DNA of 64,000 bases. Source: Asterias rubens. Lineage: Eukaryota; Echinodermata; Asteroidea; Forcipulatida; Asteriidae. Positions within the stretch are counted from its first letter, which is position 1, and every line of letters starts with the position of its first letter. The notes beneath the pieces are model-generated. The model was given only the letters and a program-made list of their open reading frames with translations, made no database searches and was not told the DNA's origin. Below, piece by piece: positions 1-9,809 of this stretch. The translations under genes and the position numbers were made by a program. The DNA lies in the NCBI RefSeq assembly GCF_902459465.1, contig NC_047076.1, positions 7,324,146 through 7,388,145 on the forward strand, given 5' to 3'.

Positions 1-453
1 TAACGGCTTTAAACCATTTTGATTGTGTAATTATGTAATACTGCTTTTCCCAATAAAATTGTAGTACTGAGTGGAAAGCAGTGCTTGGAGCTGATCGAAG
101 TTTACCCCTCATTAGAGATGAACGTAAATACTACAAACTATACTGCTGCACAAAGGCGTCTTTCAATTTCATTTTTGACAATCAGAAAAACACCATTTTT
201 GTCTTTTGCGTCTTTAAAAAGTAAAAATACTACATAATCTTTTTCCAACACATCTTTATTCGATTTTAATAACGGGAAAATCATCAACGGCGTTTTAAGT
301 TGCAAATTCATGAATTGATTAAAGCTTAAATGAAGACGTGCTGGTTGCAATTAGAATTGGTTCAATCATAATGTAAAAATAACCGGTGGTTGGGAAGCGG
401 ATCTTCATTCATGTGAGACCAAGGATAAAACATCACACCGCCTTTGGACCGTC
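1..453. other. Intergenic, no supported gene
   Basis: AT-rich sequence without a convincing gene. A minus-strand open stretch at 138-350 follows a plausible polypyrimidine/AG acceptor and ends at a stop. It could be a small terminal exon, but no domain is recognisable and no partner exon is seen. Confidence 0.4.
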
Positions 454-836
454 TTAAAGGGAAGGTACTCGTTTGGATATACCTACTCAAAACAAATATT
501 ACTTGAAAACTGACTTGGTAACTAGCATTGGAGAGCTGTTGATAGTATAAAACATTGTGGGAAACGACTCCTTCTGAAGTAACGTAGTTTTAGAAAAAGA
601 GGTAATTTCTGACTAAAATATTAAAAGAGTTCTATATAGCTAGAAGTCTTTTCTTCCTATCTGAAAGCACACAAATTCTCCCATCAAGGGTGTTTTTTCT
701 TTCATCATTTTCTCCCAACTCCGATGACCAATTGAGCTCAAATTTTCACAGGTTTGTTATTTTATGCATTATGTTGAGATACACCAAGTGAGAAGACTGG
801 TCTTTGACAATTACCAATAGTGTCCAGTGTCTTTAA
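454..836. mobile_element. Family B TTAA MITE, diverged copy
   Basis: The element begins and ends at TTAA and reads as a long imperfect palindrome. The right half carries the family B landmarks: a block ending CACAGGTTTGTTATTTTATGC, then AAGACTGGTCTTTGACAATT, then TGTCCAGTGTCTTTAA. The left end has diverged. There is no coding capacity. Confidence 0.7.
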
Positions 837-1845
837 ATGCTTCTTGTCAATACGAAGACAATGGAGTCAGCTTATATATTTATACCCCATGTGTTTACAA
901 AATGAGAATGCTTTGTTGTGCATGATCTTACGTAATATCAAAATTACATGTCTTCAAGACTAAAAAAAGAGCGTAAATTACGTAACTTTACGTACATTTC
1001 ACACGTACGGTGGCGTCCATTTCAACAGCACAAAGCCCGGGCATGCCTACACTGTCAGTATACGATAATTAATTAGTTACAAATATGAGCATTGTATATA
1101 GGCATAGTCTTGTTTCATCAACACCCTTAACAAAGTGAGTCATAAAACCACGAGGAAAAAGCTGGCAAAGTCATCATTATGCCATCACATTTATGTCTCT
1201 CGAATGAAACAATACAAATGGCGCAGGCCCAATCGTAACAAAAACATTTATATCAAATTCTTTGTTGAGTATGAAAACAAACTCGATATACAATGTACAT
1301 AAACAAAACTCTTTGGTATACTCGGTTTAAATATGCAGTCGATGACAACAGACTTCAATAGATGGACATTTTGCATCGGGGATAAAGGTGTAATTGGTAA
1401 AAACAAATGATTTTCCTTATCCCTGATGCAAAGTTTATATCCATTAAAATAGTTGTGGTACCCGCAAATTTACAGTTTCTTATTTGGGACACAGAAACTG
1501 TGCAATTGGTGAAAATCTATAAATGTTGAGATGTCGTCACTTTTGTTGCACCTTCGATCAAACTGCATCAAAAGGCTACAGAAGGTCGCCAGTTCAAAGA
1601 AACCATTTTAGTAGGATCAGCCAAGTATTGATAAACAGATTAAGGATAATCGATTTGTAAGGTTGACATCGCACACACAGACACATCCGTTACAGCCACC
1701 TGGCTCGATGTTGTTATAATTCCAAAGTGTCATCACAGGTATCAAGCCCACCGAATAATAGACGAAACAGACAGAACGATACCATGACGGTAAACCAAAA
1801 CAACTAAACGGACTGCAGACTATTTCCACCTTCGATCCATGCTTT
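837..1845. other. Intergenic, no gene seen
   Basis: AT-rich sequence with no coding signal. Short inverted stretches lie near 1360-1450, where TTTGCATCGGGGATAAAGG faces CCTTATCCCTGATGCAAAG around a short loop. That suggests a small hairpin element. Confidence 0.4.
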
Positions 1846-2224
1846 TTAAAGAAACACGTTTCTTGGACCGGTCGAGTTGGTCTTTCAAAAGCGTTTCTAC
1901 CCGTTTGTTATAAAATGCATATGGTTAGAAAGATGTTTAAAAATACAATGTTACACACACATTTGCCTCGAAATTGCGTGGTTTTCCTTTTACTTTGCGA
2001 ACTAACACGGTCGGCCATTTTGCTTGACTCCCGTTAAATAATGGCCGACCGTGTTTGTCGACGAGGTAAAAGAAAAACCACGCAATTTCGAGTGATACTA
2101 ACTAACTACTATCATTATATTCTACTTTTAAAATATCTTTCTAATCATATGCATTCTATAACAAACGGTTACATACGCTTTTCAAAGACCAACTCGACCG
2201 ATCCAAGGCAACGTGTTCCTTTAA
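1846..2224. mobile_element. Family A TTAA MITE, copy A1
   Basis: This is a near-palindromic element flanked by TTAA on both sides. It opens with a version of AGGAACACGTTGCCTTGG and closes with CGTGTTCCTTTAA. The palindrome centre at about 2010-2055 contains GGTCGGCCATTT facing AAATGGCCGACC. A run of about 18 A lies near 2311, just outside the right end. It has no transposase and is non-autonomous. Confidence 0.8.
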
Positions 2225-3384
2225 CTATACAGCCACGCTTGCTCTATGATAGGACCGTGTTCACCTCTATGTATAATTCTACCTCCATGGTACCACTATA
2301 CATGAGAAGTAAAAAAAAAAAAAAAAAAAAGCAATGTCATACGTTCATTATAACTAAATTCAACCGCGATTAAACCAGGAAAAAGAGGTCATTGTGACTA
2401 ACTAAACTCCTAGCGATGCTACATCACAAAGGCAGATTACGCGGCCACTTGTTTCCAAATTGAGAAGTAAGAATCAACACAAAACCGGATTCTGAAAACC
2501 GGATGTAACTTTGCTTCATCACCAGAACACCACTAGGCATGGCTACTTTTGATATCAGGAAAAAATCATTTCCTTCCTCCATCATGGACAAAAATGCTGT
2601 TTCACGAACATGTTCCACCACTGCGTTGCGTGGTATCCTAAACAAAACATCAAGAATTTATCTGGGCCCAATTTCATAAAGCCTGTAAGCACAAAATATT
2701 GCTTAGCATAAATTTTCTTCCTTAATAAAAACAGAATATCCATCCAAATTTTCACGTGGTTTTCAGGATCCAACAGCTGATTGCCAGTTACAAGCAATAT
2801 GCAACAAATGGAAATTGGGTTTGTAACCTTGTTGTTTAAACCCATAGAAAGGACCATGCTCTTACAGTAGATATTGAATAATACCTCCATGATCAATGGC
2901 TATGCCAATTGTCACTTATAGTACGTTGAGCTAATACCAACTTTACCCTACATTACAATAACATGACAACTGAAGTCCCTCGTAACTTGTCCAGTCTCGT
3001 CCCTCAGTTTTCAAAACACATAGCTGACCATGAAATGACAAAACAGATGTGACAAAGGAAAAAACAGCGACCTATTTGTGCAAACATACAGCAAGGAATT
3101 GCGACAAACATGTACAGTGACATATATATTGGCACAAAACAAAAAGTGCTCTGTAAAGATACCAGTTATCTCATAATCCAATTGTATCCAGAAAATAAAT
3201 AAGCACATTTTGTGCAGAGGGGTTCAAGTGAACCGTTACGTTCAACCAAGCATCAACCATAGAGCAAGCTCCCAGTTCAACTGTCAACTCCAAAACCAGC
3301 TCAAAGCACATTACACGCCTACATAGGCTAGCTCTCAAGTTTGGGACCATTTCCTTATTCTGTTTTCCTTAGTTATAGACTTAC
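2225..3384. other. Intergenic or intron downstream of the exon at 3385-3748
   Basis: If the exon at 3385-3748 is real, this stretch is its downstream intron. Minus-strand open frames at 2424-2645 and 2582-2896 have no recognised domain. Part of the second matches a dispersed repeat seen elsewhere in the window (a TGCTTAGCA-type block near 2690-2710, compare 7240-7260 and 23600-23640). Nothing else is identified. Confidence 0.4.
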
Positions 3385-3748
3385 CATGTGCAGCAAGTGG
3401 CCACGTCACCGACCATACGAACACCAATATAATCCACAGCAGAGTTCGATTAGTTCTAAACGCAGTTCTGTCATCCATAGATGATTTCAATAAAGGGGTT
3501 CCCATCCTAAGATTGTTAAAATGTCCTCCCAACTCGCCACATTGTCCGTGTTCCGATGTGCTACTGACATCACCGTCTCTCACCAATAAACTCCCCGGTA
3601 GTAGAACAGCATTCACACGGCGCAGCTGGCACCGGTGAGTTGGACGGTGATGGAGCGTAGCGGTGCAAGGTTGAAGGGGCTTTAACGGTCTGCTTGGCCC
3701 GTCGTCGTCCTGCACCATAGATCCCTCAAGTTCATTCTCCCACTCCAT
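3385..3748 (-). CDS. Putative first coding exon with signal peptide or signal anchor, unknown protein
   Basis: A minus-strand frame opens with ATG in a strong Kozak context (GCCATGG) at 3748. It stays open for 121 codons plus one base and meets a consensus splice donor (GTAAGT) at 3384-3379. The N-terminal 90 residues are acidic then basic and look disordered. Residues about 103-119 are a hydrophobic run (LLWIILVFVWSV and following) ending in WPLAAHG. Translation from Met91 would give a typical cleavable signal peptide; translation from Met1 would give a type II membrane protein with a cytosolic tail. No family is recognisable. Later exons were not found between here and the left edge, so they may lie outside the window. 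Chance openness is the main alternative. Confidence 0.4.
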
Positions 3749-4486
3749 GGCCGTTTTAGATAGTCACTAGAATTTTACCTTTTTACTACATGCAGGCTGC
3801 ATGCATGACTTCCTCTTTCGTATACTGAAGGAACAGCTTTCAGTCTCAAATCATTAGAGCGATGAGGCGATTAACAATGCATCGTGTATACATTGAGTGG
3901 GCAGTTCTTGGATGACTAAAAAAAAAGACAGTGACGAACGCGAATTCACTTGCTTTATCATATATTTTGGGAACACATCTTACCCAATTTATAAGTACTT
4001 CACATAAGTGTGCGTGACGGTATCAAATTTTCACTTCGCATGTACTTGCTTAGCCTAATAGTTCTGCAATACCGTTCCGAATCATCATTTAACATATGTT
4101 CCAGTCTTCATCCGGTTTCTGAACAGTGGTGGTAGACCAACAATAATATGACAGTAAATACACAACGCAACTGTATTTCCCACATCGGTGGCTGAGGTCA
4201 TCTCTTTTTCACGGAAGTCACAAGGCCGCTGTCTATAAACCTTGCACGGGACATTATACACACTGAGATTGCAATTATCACAATAACATAGCACACGCGT
4301 ACACCACTCTCTCTCTACCAATACACAAGGCTTGGACGTCACAGCCTGAGGGCATTTGAGTGACAGTGACGGTGCGGAGAATGCAGGTCCCAGACCACCT
4401 GCAGGCTTGACTCGCGAGCCAATTCCACCGCCCCGTACACATACATACGTCATCATTGATAGACATTACAAATCTGTTGCCTCCAT
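3749..4486. other. Upstream intergenic region
   Basis: No supported gene. A cysteine-rich minus-strand open frame at 4085-4456 has no recognisable domain or ATG context and is not annotated. A unit of about 60 bp near 4430-4486, containing CATACGTCATCA and a GCCTC-ATT end, recurs at 4831-4905 beyond the next MITE. Confidence 0.4.
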
Positions 4487-4830
4487 TAAAGGCACTGGGC
4501 ACCTTTGGTAATTCAAAGACCAGTCTTCTCACTTGGTGAATCTCAACATATGCACAATATAAAAAATCTGTGAAAAGTTGAGTTCAATTATTGGTCATCG
4601 AAGTTGGAGAATATTAATGGAAGAAAAATACACCCTTGCTCGCCGCACAAGTTGTGTGGTTTCAGCATGGTTTTAGATGCTTGATTTCGGAGGCCTCAGC
4701 TGAGGTCTCGAAATCAACTTCAAATATTTTTGTGAGAAATTACTTCTTTCTCAAAGACTACGTTACTTCAGAGGGAGCCGTTTCTCACAACGTTTCATAC
4801 CATCAACAGCTCTCCATTGCTCGCCTTTAA
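4487..4830. mobile_element. Family B TTAA MITE
   Basis: Flanked by TTAA, starting AAAGGCACTGGGCACC and reading into AAGACCAGTCTTCTCACTTGG, the reverse orientation of other B copies. Palindromic blocks around GAGGCCTCAGCTGAGGTC lie near the centre. The right arm runs from GAGGGAGCCGTTTCTCACAA to CGCCTTTAA. It is inserted inside a duplicated stretch of about 60 bp. Confidence 0.75.
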
Positions 4831-5143
4831 CCGCCCGAACATACGTCATCACTGATAGAAGTTACAAATTGCCGACAGTGGCATATCTGCTGCCTCTATT
4901 AAGGTGATTTAATCACCATAAGGGAGGCACATGGAAAATAACCAAACTTCTTTACCAGAAGGAAAGTGTAGGCGGCACTAAGTAATAATGACCTTTTACT
5001 TTCATGCTAAACAAAAATGCACAACCTCTGCATGTAGCAAAATTGTGAAGATAAATTGTCAAGGCAGTGAGCGAGTAGTCCTACAGGAAGAAAACAAATC
5101 GTGCTAGCAAAGTTAATCAAGCTAGCAATCAAGCGATACAGTC
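4831..5143. other. Intergenic with direct repeat of the MITE left flank
   Basis: 4831-4905 repeats the 4430-4486 sequence (ACATACGTCATCA, then GATAGAAGTTACAAAT, then TGCTGCCTCTATTAA). The rest is unremarkable AT-rich DNA. Confidence 0.5.
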
Positions 5144-5300
5144 ACCTTGGTGAGCAGGTATGAAGTAATGGTTCGCGACCAGGCTAGCAAATATCCCCAA
5201 AAAGCAAGGACCGACTTCAAGCAAGCAAGAAAGCAAGCAAGCAAGCAGAAGGAATTAATTCAGCAAGCAAAGGCACAAGCAAGCTTAACAAAACTAGTTC
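5144..5300. repeat. AAGC/AGCA simple repeat
   Basis: Degenerate runs of AAGCAAGCAAGC between ordinary sequence, leading into the larger CCAA/CCAG microsatellite. The open frame here is low-complexity K/Q/A and not a gene. Confidence 0.7.
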
Positions 5301-5384
5301 CCAAACTAGATGGCCGTGGAAAAATAGAACATGGACCATAAACCAAACGGTCTATTGGCGGCCACGGAGCTAGCTATGAACATC

Positions 5385-5990
5385 GCAGGCCAGCCAACAA
5401 CCAGCCAACCGACTGAGCAGCCAACAAGCCAGCCAGCCAGCCAGGCAACCAACCAACCAACCAACCAACCAACCAACCAACCAAACAACCAAACAACCAA
5501 CCAACCAACCAACCAACCAACCAAACAACCAACCAACCAACCGACCGACCGACCGACCAGCCAACCAACCAACCAACCAACCAACCAACCAACCAACCAA
5601 CCAACCAACCAGCCAGCCAGCCAGCCAGCAAGCCAACCAACCAACCAATCATCCAGCAGTCAGCCCGCCAGCCAGCTAGCCAGCCAACCAAACAACCAAC
5701 CAACCAGCAGCCAGCCAGTCAGCCAGCCAGCCAACCAACCACAACCGACCAGCAGCCAGCCAGTCAGCCAGCCAACCAACCAAACAACCAACCAACCATT
5801 TAATAAGCCAGCCAGCCAACCAACCAACCAACTAAACAACCGACCAACCAGCCAGTCAACCAGCCAGCCAGCCAACCAACCAACCAACCATCCTGCAGCC
5901 AGCCTGCCAGCCAGCCAGCCAGCCAGCCAACCAACTAAACAACAAACCAACCAGCCAACTACCGAGTCAGTTTGTCAATCAACTAGCCAC
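5385..5990. repeat. Compound CCAA/CCAG microsatellite
   Basis: About 600 bp of (CCAA)n mixed with (CCAG)n and occasional GACC, AACA and CAGT variants. Because the period is 4, all forward frames read as TNQP/ASQP-like and reverse frames as WLVG-like low-complexity protein, producing several overlapping long open frames on both strands. None is treated as a gene. Confidence 0.95.
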
Positions 5991-6792
5991 TGGGCCAGCC
6001 ATTATATAAGAAAAATTGTACAAAGGAGCCACAAAATAATCTGCAAAGAGGGCTTCTTTCTATCAAACAAAGCGGCGGCATTAGGCCATTTGAAACTGAC
6101 CTGTCCTCCAACCATCTGATAGACTTGATGACAGGTCATATTTGTCTGCTGTTCATGCAACAGTCGCAGTGCGATTATACACTTGCAACGGTCGCAGGTA
6201 GCGCGGCTGACTCGCACAAATACTGGGATCGAGGGTGTGTGTACCGTCCCAGTAACTGCACCGCGCCCCAACTGCACCGCGCTTAACAATTATCGTATTT
6301 ACTTCAAGACTAACCATCTGGCTTGCTACCGGCTGCCACAGCTAGCTGCGCTGCTAATCAACACCAATATTCCACATCTATACAATCTACCAAGAAGGGC
6401 ATCATAAATTTCCATAAGCCTTCATCATTAATACTCTCCCCCAACATAATCCATTTCATTAGTCTTTCCTTGAAGGCAAGGCAGATGGCCCCGTGGAGTG
6501 AGCTGTTTCATATTAATACTTTTTATAACGGTTTTTTTTTCTCTCTCATAATTTACTCCATTAAGGAAGTGATTATAATGGGGGTCTTATTATGTAGCTA
6601 TATTGATATGACAATTTCACAGCATGTGGCCATGGAGTGGTCGGAACTCATATAATCTTGGTTTACTGTAGGTTTCGTTGTGATTTCATGTACAGCGTTT
6701 TGAGATTTGCATGTAAAACGCTGAATGAAGAAGGGATTATTATCGCAACGGACTGGGCCCAATTTAATACTGCTAAGCAAATGTCTATGCTA
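5991..6792. other. Intergenic, no gene seen
   Basis: Mixed-composition sequence with no recognisable coding or RNA feature. The TGGGCCCAATTTxAT / TGCTAAGCAA block near 6755-6780 is a dispersed repeat also seen near 2660-2705 and 23580-23620. Confidence 0.4.
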
Positions 6793-7166
6793 TTAAAGGA
6801 TTTGGGTACTTTTGTAACACAAAACACAATGTCCACAGATTTACATTAAACTATACACCGTTTGAAGAAAATGATAGTAGAAAGCGTACCTTAAAATATT
6901 AGTTGCCGAGGTGCTGTAGTTTTGAGAAATGAGTAAACAATGTCATGAAAATACGTTTTTACATGCTAAAATAATTTTCGTCTCATGATCACAGAGACGA
7001 AAAGTATGTTCATGACATTGTTTTACTCATTTGTCAAAAACTGCAGCACCACAGCAATTAATTTCAGAGAAGCTTTCTACTATCATTATCTTCAACTGTG
7101 TAAGTTAAATGTAAACCTGTGGACATTGTGTTTTTGTCCTACAAAAAGTACATAGACCCTTTTTAA
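6793..7166. mobile_element. Family D hairpin MITE
   Basis: TTAA-bounded palindrome of about 370 bp. The left arm contains CACAATGTCCACAGATTTAC and the right arm GTAAACCTGTGGACATTGTG. The inner arms GAGTAAACAATGTCATG and CATGACATTGTTTTACTC surround a short loop near 6985. A second D copy has been split by the element at 20852-23204. Confidence 0.8.
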
Positions 7167-7554
7167 GCTTAAATGGGTGGGGTGCCAGTCACACCAATGT
7201 AAACTTTATGGACTTTTGTGTGGTAACCAGTTTCTGCTAAGCAATATTATCTGCGCTTAGCAGGTTTTTGTGAAAATTTGCCCAGTGTCACTGCCAAAAC
7301 CCTTACAAATTCGGGCAAATCTGAAAAACAAATAAAAAAATCAGTCCAGTGGTTGGCGGGTTTTTAATTTCTGGGTTATTCTTCGATCAAGTTCTTCATC
7401 AAGGCCATCACAGTATTATTGTTTGGAACCATATCCTGCAATATGAAACTTCCTGCACACATTCTTCCCTGGCTTGATTGTTTTACCAGAGTCACGAGTA
7501 GGCCCATGTTTTAGATTCGTCAAAGATGACGTTTACGCGAATATTAGTTAAATA
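7167..7554. other. Intergenic, no gene seen
   Basis: Contains a TGGTAACCAGTTTCTGCTAAGCAATATT block at 7210-7260 that is part of a dispersed repeat (compare 21430-21460, reverse orientation). Nothing else is supported. Confidence 0.4.
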
Positions 7555-7695
7555 GGAGACTTTCCAACGCTAGGCGGCAGCAGACATACCGGGTAAATTT
7601 CCATTGTTTACGTAGTTCTGAACATGCGCATAATTCTGAGAACAATGGATTTACCCGGTAAGTCTGCTGCCCTCTATCGTCCCAGAAAGTCTCCC
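7555..7695. mobile_element. Family G 141-bp hairpin MITE, copy 1
   Basis: Inverted arms start GGAGACTTTCCAACGC and end with a diverged match finishing GAAAGTCTCCC. Inner arms ACCGGGTAAATTTCCATTGT and ACAATGGATTTACCCGGT are almost complementary. By eye it differs at only two positions from the copy at 54849-54989, so the family moved recently. Confidence 0.85.
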
Positions 7696-7719
7696 ATTTA
7701 TCATCTTTAGGGGAAAAAG

Positions 7720-7795
7720 GTGATAATAGTAATAGTGGCTTCTCATAATCTAATAGCGCACATCCGTCACGTAGTGACGCTCACGGCGCTTTATA
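7720..7795. mobile_element. SINE-tail-like fragment
   Basis: ATAATAGTAATAGTGG is followed by TAATAGCGCAC, then GACGCTCACGGCGCTTTA. The AT-rich trinucleotide run followed by a TATAGCGCA-type motif and a GCGCTTTA end recurs near 15905 and 30930, so it looks like a dispersed retroposon end. Confidence 0.4.
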
Positions 7796-8195
7796 AAGAC
7801 ACTGGACACTATTGGTAATTTTGTCAAAGACCAGTCTTCACAGTTGGTGTATCTCAACATATGCATAAAAAACAAACCTGTGAAAAGCTCAATCGGTCAT
7901 CGAAGTTGCGAGATACTAGTGAAGAAAAAAAAAAACCACCCTTGTCGCACCATGGTCACACGAAGTTGTGTGCTTTCAGATGCTTGATTTCGAGACCTCA
8001 AAAATTAATTCTAAATGCGAGGTCTCGAAATCAAATTCGTGGAAATGTACTTCTTTCTCAAGAACTACGTCATTTCAGAAGGAGCCGTTTTTCACAATGT
8101 TTTATACTATCAACCTCTCCCCATTACTCGTAATCAAGAAAGGTTTTATGGTGATAATTCTTTTGAGTAATTACCATAGTGTCCACTGCCTTTAA
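7791..8195. mobile_element. Family B TTAA MITE, full length
   Basis: Starts TTATAAAGACACTGGACAC and ends GTGTCCACTGCCTTTAA. The central palindrome is TTTCGAGACCTC facing GAGGTCTCGAAA. The left arm reads GACCAGTCTTCACAGTTGG and the right arm contains GGAGCCGTTTTTCACAATG. Typical family length, about 400 bp. Confidence 0.85.
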
Positions 8196-8502
8196 CATAC
8201 TGCAAGGTATGTGGGAATACGTTTGAATTATGAGACCTACTCCTTTTACATAGCACCATGGTTTACAAGGTGGTGTGGCGCAATATGCAGCCAATCCAGA
8301 CAGGAACACCGGTGCGAACCTCTTCTCTTTTTGATAAGTGCACTGGGTATTTGTACGTACATATACACAACATACGGGACCAACGGCTTTACGTCCCATC
8401 CGAATGACAAGGAACACTAGAGTTTGAATTCGGTGCTCTTACCGCTAGCTCGGAAACGACATTTCCGAAATAGCTGTTGCAAACTACTCCACCCAAAATG
8501 AC
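8196..8502. other. Dispersed retroposon-like remnant
   Basis: Contains GTGCACTGGGTATTTGTACG, then CGGCTTTACGTCCCATCCGA at 8388-8407. The last block is the reverse complement of the TCGGATGGGACxTTAAGCC block at 46103-46124, so both are pieces of one dispersed element. No gene. Confidence 0.4.
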
Positions 8503-8715
8503 TTAAGCCCGGTTCATACTTCCTGCGAATGCGAATGTGATACGAATGTTGACGTCACAAAATCGCAACGAAATTCGCACTGAGTTGAGTCGTGGTTGAG
8601 TTGAGTCGTGGTGCAACTCACTTGCGAATATCGCTGCGAAAGGAGGGTTGTGACGTCCCATTCACGTCAAATTCGCTTCGCATTCGCATTCGCAGGAAGT
8701 ATGAACCGGGCTTTA
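8503..8715. mobile_element. Hairpin MITE with TTA target duplication
   Basis: Inverted arms AGCCCGGTTCATACTTCCTG and CAGGAAGTATGAACCGGGCT are flanked by TTA on both sides (8503-8505 and 8713-8715). A 3-bp TTA duplication suggests a PIF/Harbinger-type origin. The arms also carry GCGAATGCGAATG repeats, and a small GAGTTGAGTCGTGG direct repeat sits in the middle. Confidence 0.8.
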
Positions 8716-8899
8716 TGGTACAAATTAAAATGATCTGACGTTTCGACTGAGCATTAGGCAGTGTATACTTTGGGTTATTACATCGAAAGACGTCTATCCG
8801 CACTTGATGAATCAAATAATACGCAAACAGTCATCCAAAGAATTCACGAGATTCCCAGAACACAGTGAAGACACGTTAGCCTCCATTGTGAGCCGGTGT

Positions 8900-9375
8900 C
8901 CCATGTTATGTATTGTATGCAATATTATCCGGAGGACATTATTGCATATGCAATAATGTCCGCCGGACGGTTTTGCATAAGCAATCGTGTCCGCCCAGAC
9001 GCTGCTGCATAATGCAATTGTGTCACAATTGTTGCATATTGTGTCCGCCCCCGTGCAAAACCGTCCTTGCAGTAAATTAAATGCCCTTGGTCGACGGAAC
9101 ACGTTCGCCATTTTTTTTTACAAGCTAAGTGCATGTCATGACTGACATGGGAAATGTACGACCGTTGGGTATTCGCTGCAATCATAAAATACGTAAATAT
9201 TCATGCTGCATATACGTAGGTTCTGTGCATGTGCGCTCGCTTATGCGCGTACAATACAAGTACAGTCATGTACATGTCCGCCGGACGGTTTTTGCATAGC
9301 CCCGGACACGATTGCATATGCAAAAGTGTTCGGAACGGACAGTATTGCATGGCGGACACAATTGCATCTAACACC
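8900..9375. repeat. Irregular direct and inverted GGACACAATTGCAT repeats
   Basis: At least eight variants of a core like TTGCATATGCAATAATGTCCGC occur in both orientations, together with GTCCGCCGGACGGTTTTGCAT at 8960 and again at 9278. The whole block is an irregular mixture of palindromes, and no regular period could be set. Confidence 0.6.
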
Positions 9376-9404
9376 GGCGAAACAACAAAGAGCGATGAAT
9401 TTGT

Positions 9405-9735
9405 TTAAAGCTACTGAACACGTTTGGTAGTTTTCAAAGACCTGTATTATCACTTGGTGTATCCCATTCTATGCATAAAATAATAAGTGCAAATTTGGGA
9501 TCATTGGTCATCGAAGTTGAAAGAGAATACTGAAAGAAACAAACACCCTAGTTGCATTACTTTTGTCCTTTCAGATGCACAATAAAAGGCTTCAGCTGAA
9601 TTGAAGTCTATTATAATTTGAGTGAGAAATTACCTCTTTCTCAAAAACTATGATACTTTTGATGGGAGGTGTTTCTAACAATGCATTATATACTATCAAC
9701 AACTCCTCCATCGCTCGTCACCAAGTAAGTTGGGT
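9405..9735. mobile_element. Family B TTAA MITE, diverged
   Basis: Starts TTAAAGCTACTGAACACG and carries diverged B landmarks (CAAAGACCTGTATTATCAC, TCATTGGTCATCGAAGTTG, CTATCAACAACTCCTCCAT). The right terminus is degraded and cannot be placed exactly. Confidence 0.6.
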
Positions 9736-9809
9736 TCATGACAAAACTTCCAGGAAATGACGCTTTTCCTGGTTTTTAATTGTTTTTATCTTACCAGGGA
9801 TCGCATCTG

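Noticed and set aside
2041..2373. Plus-strand ATG frame starting MADRVCRRGKRK
   Set aside because: It lies in the right arm of a family A MITE and ends through a poly-A run; the same start recurs in other A copies.
4085..4532. Cysteine-rich minus-strand open frames of 123 and 84 codons
   Set aside because: No domain, no splice or start context, and overlap with a MITE edge.
5331..6119. 262-codon open frame and overlapping minus-strand frames over the CCAA/CCAG repeat
   Set aside because: A period-4 microsatellite opens all frames, and the protein is pure TNQP/WLVG low complexity.
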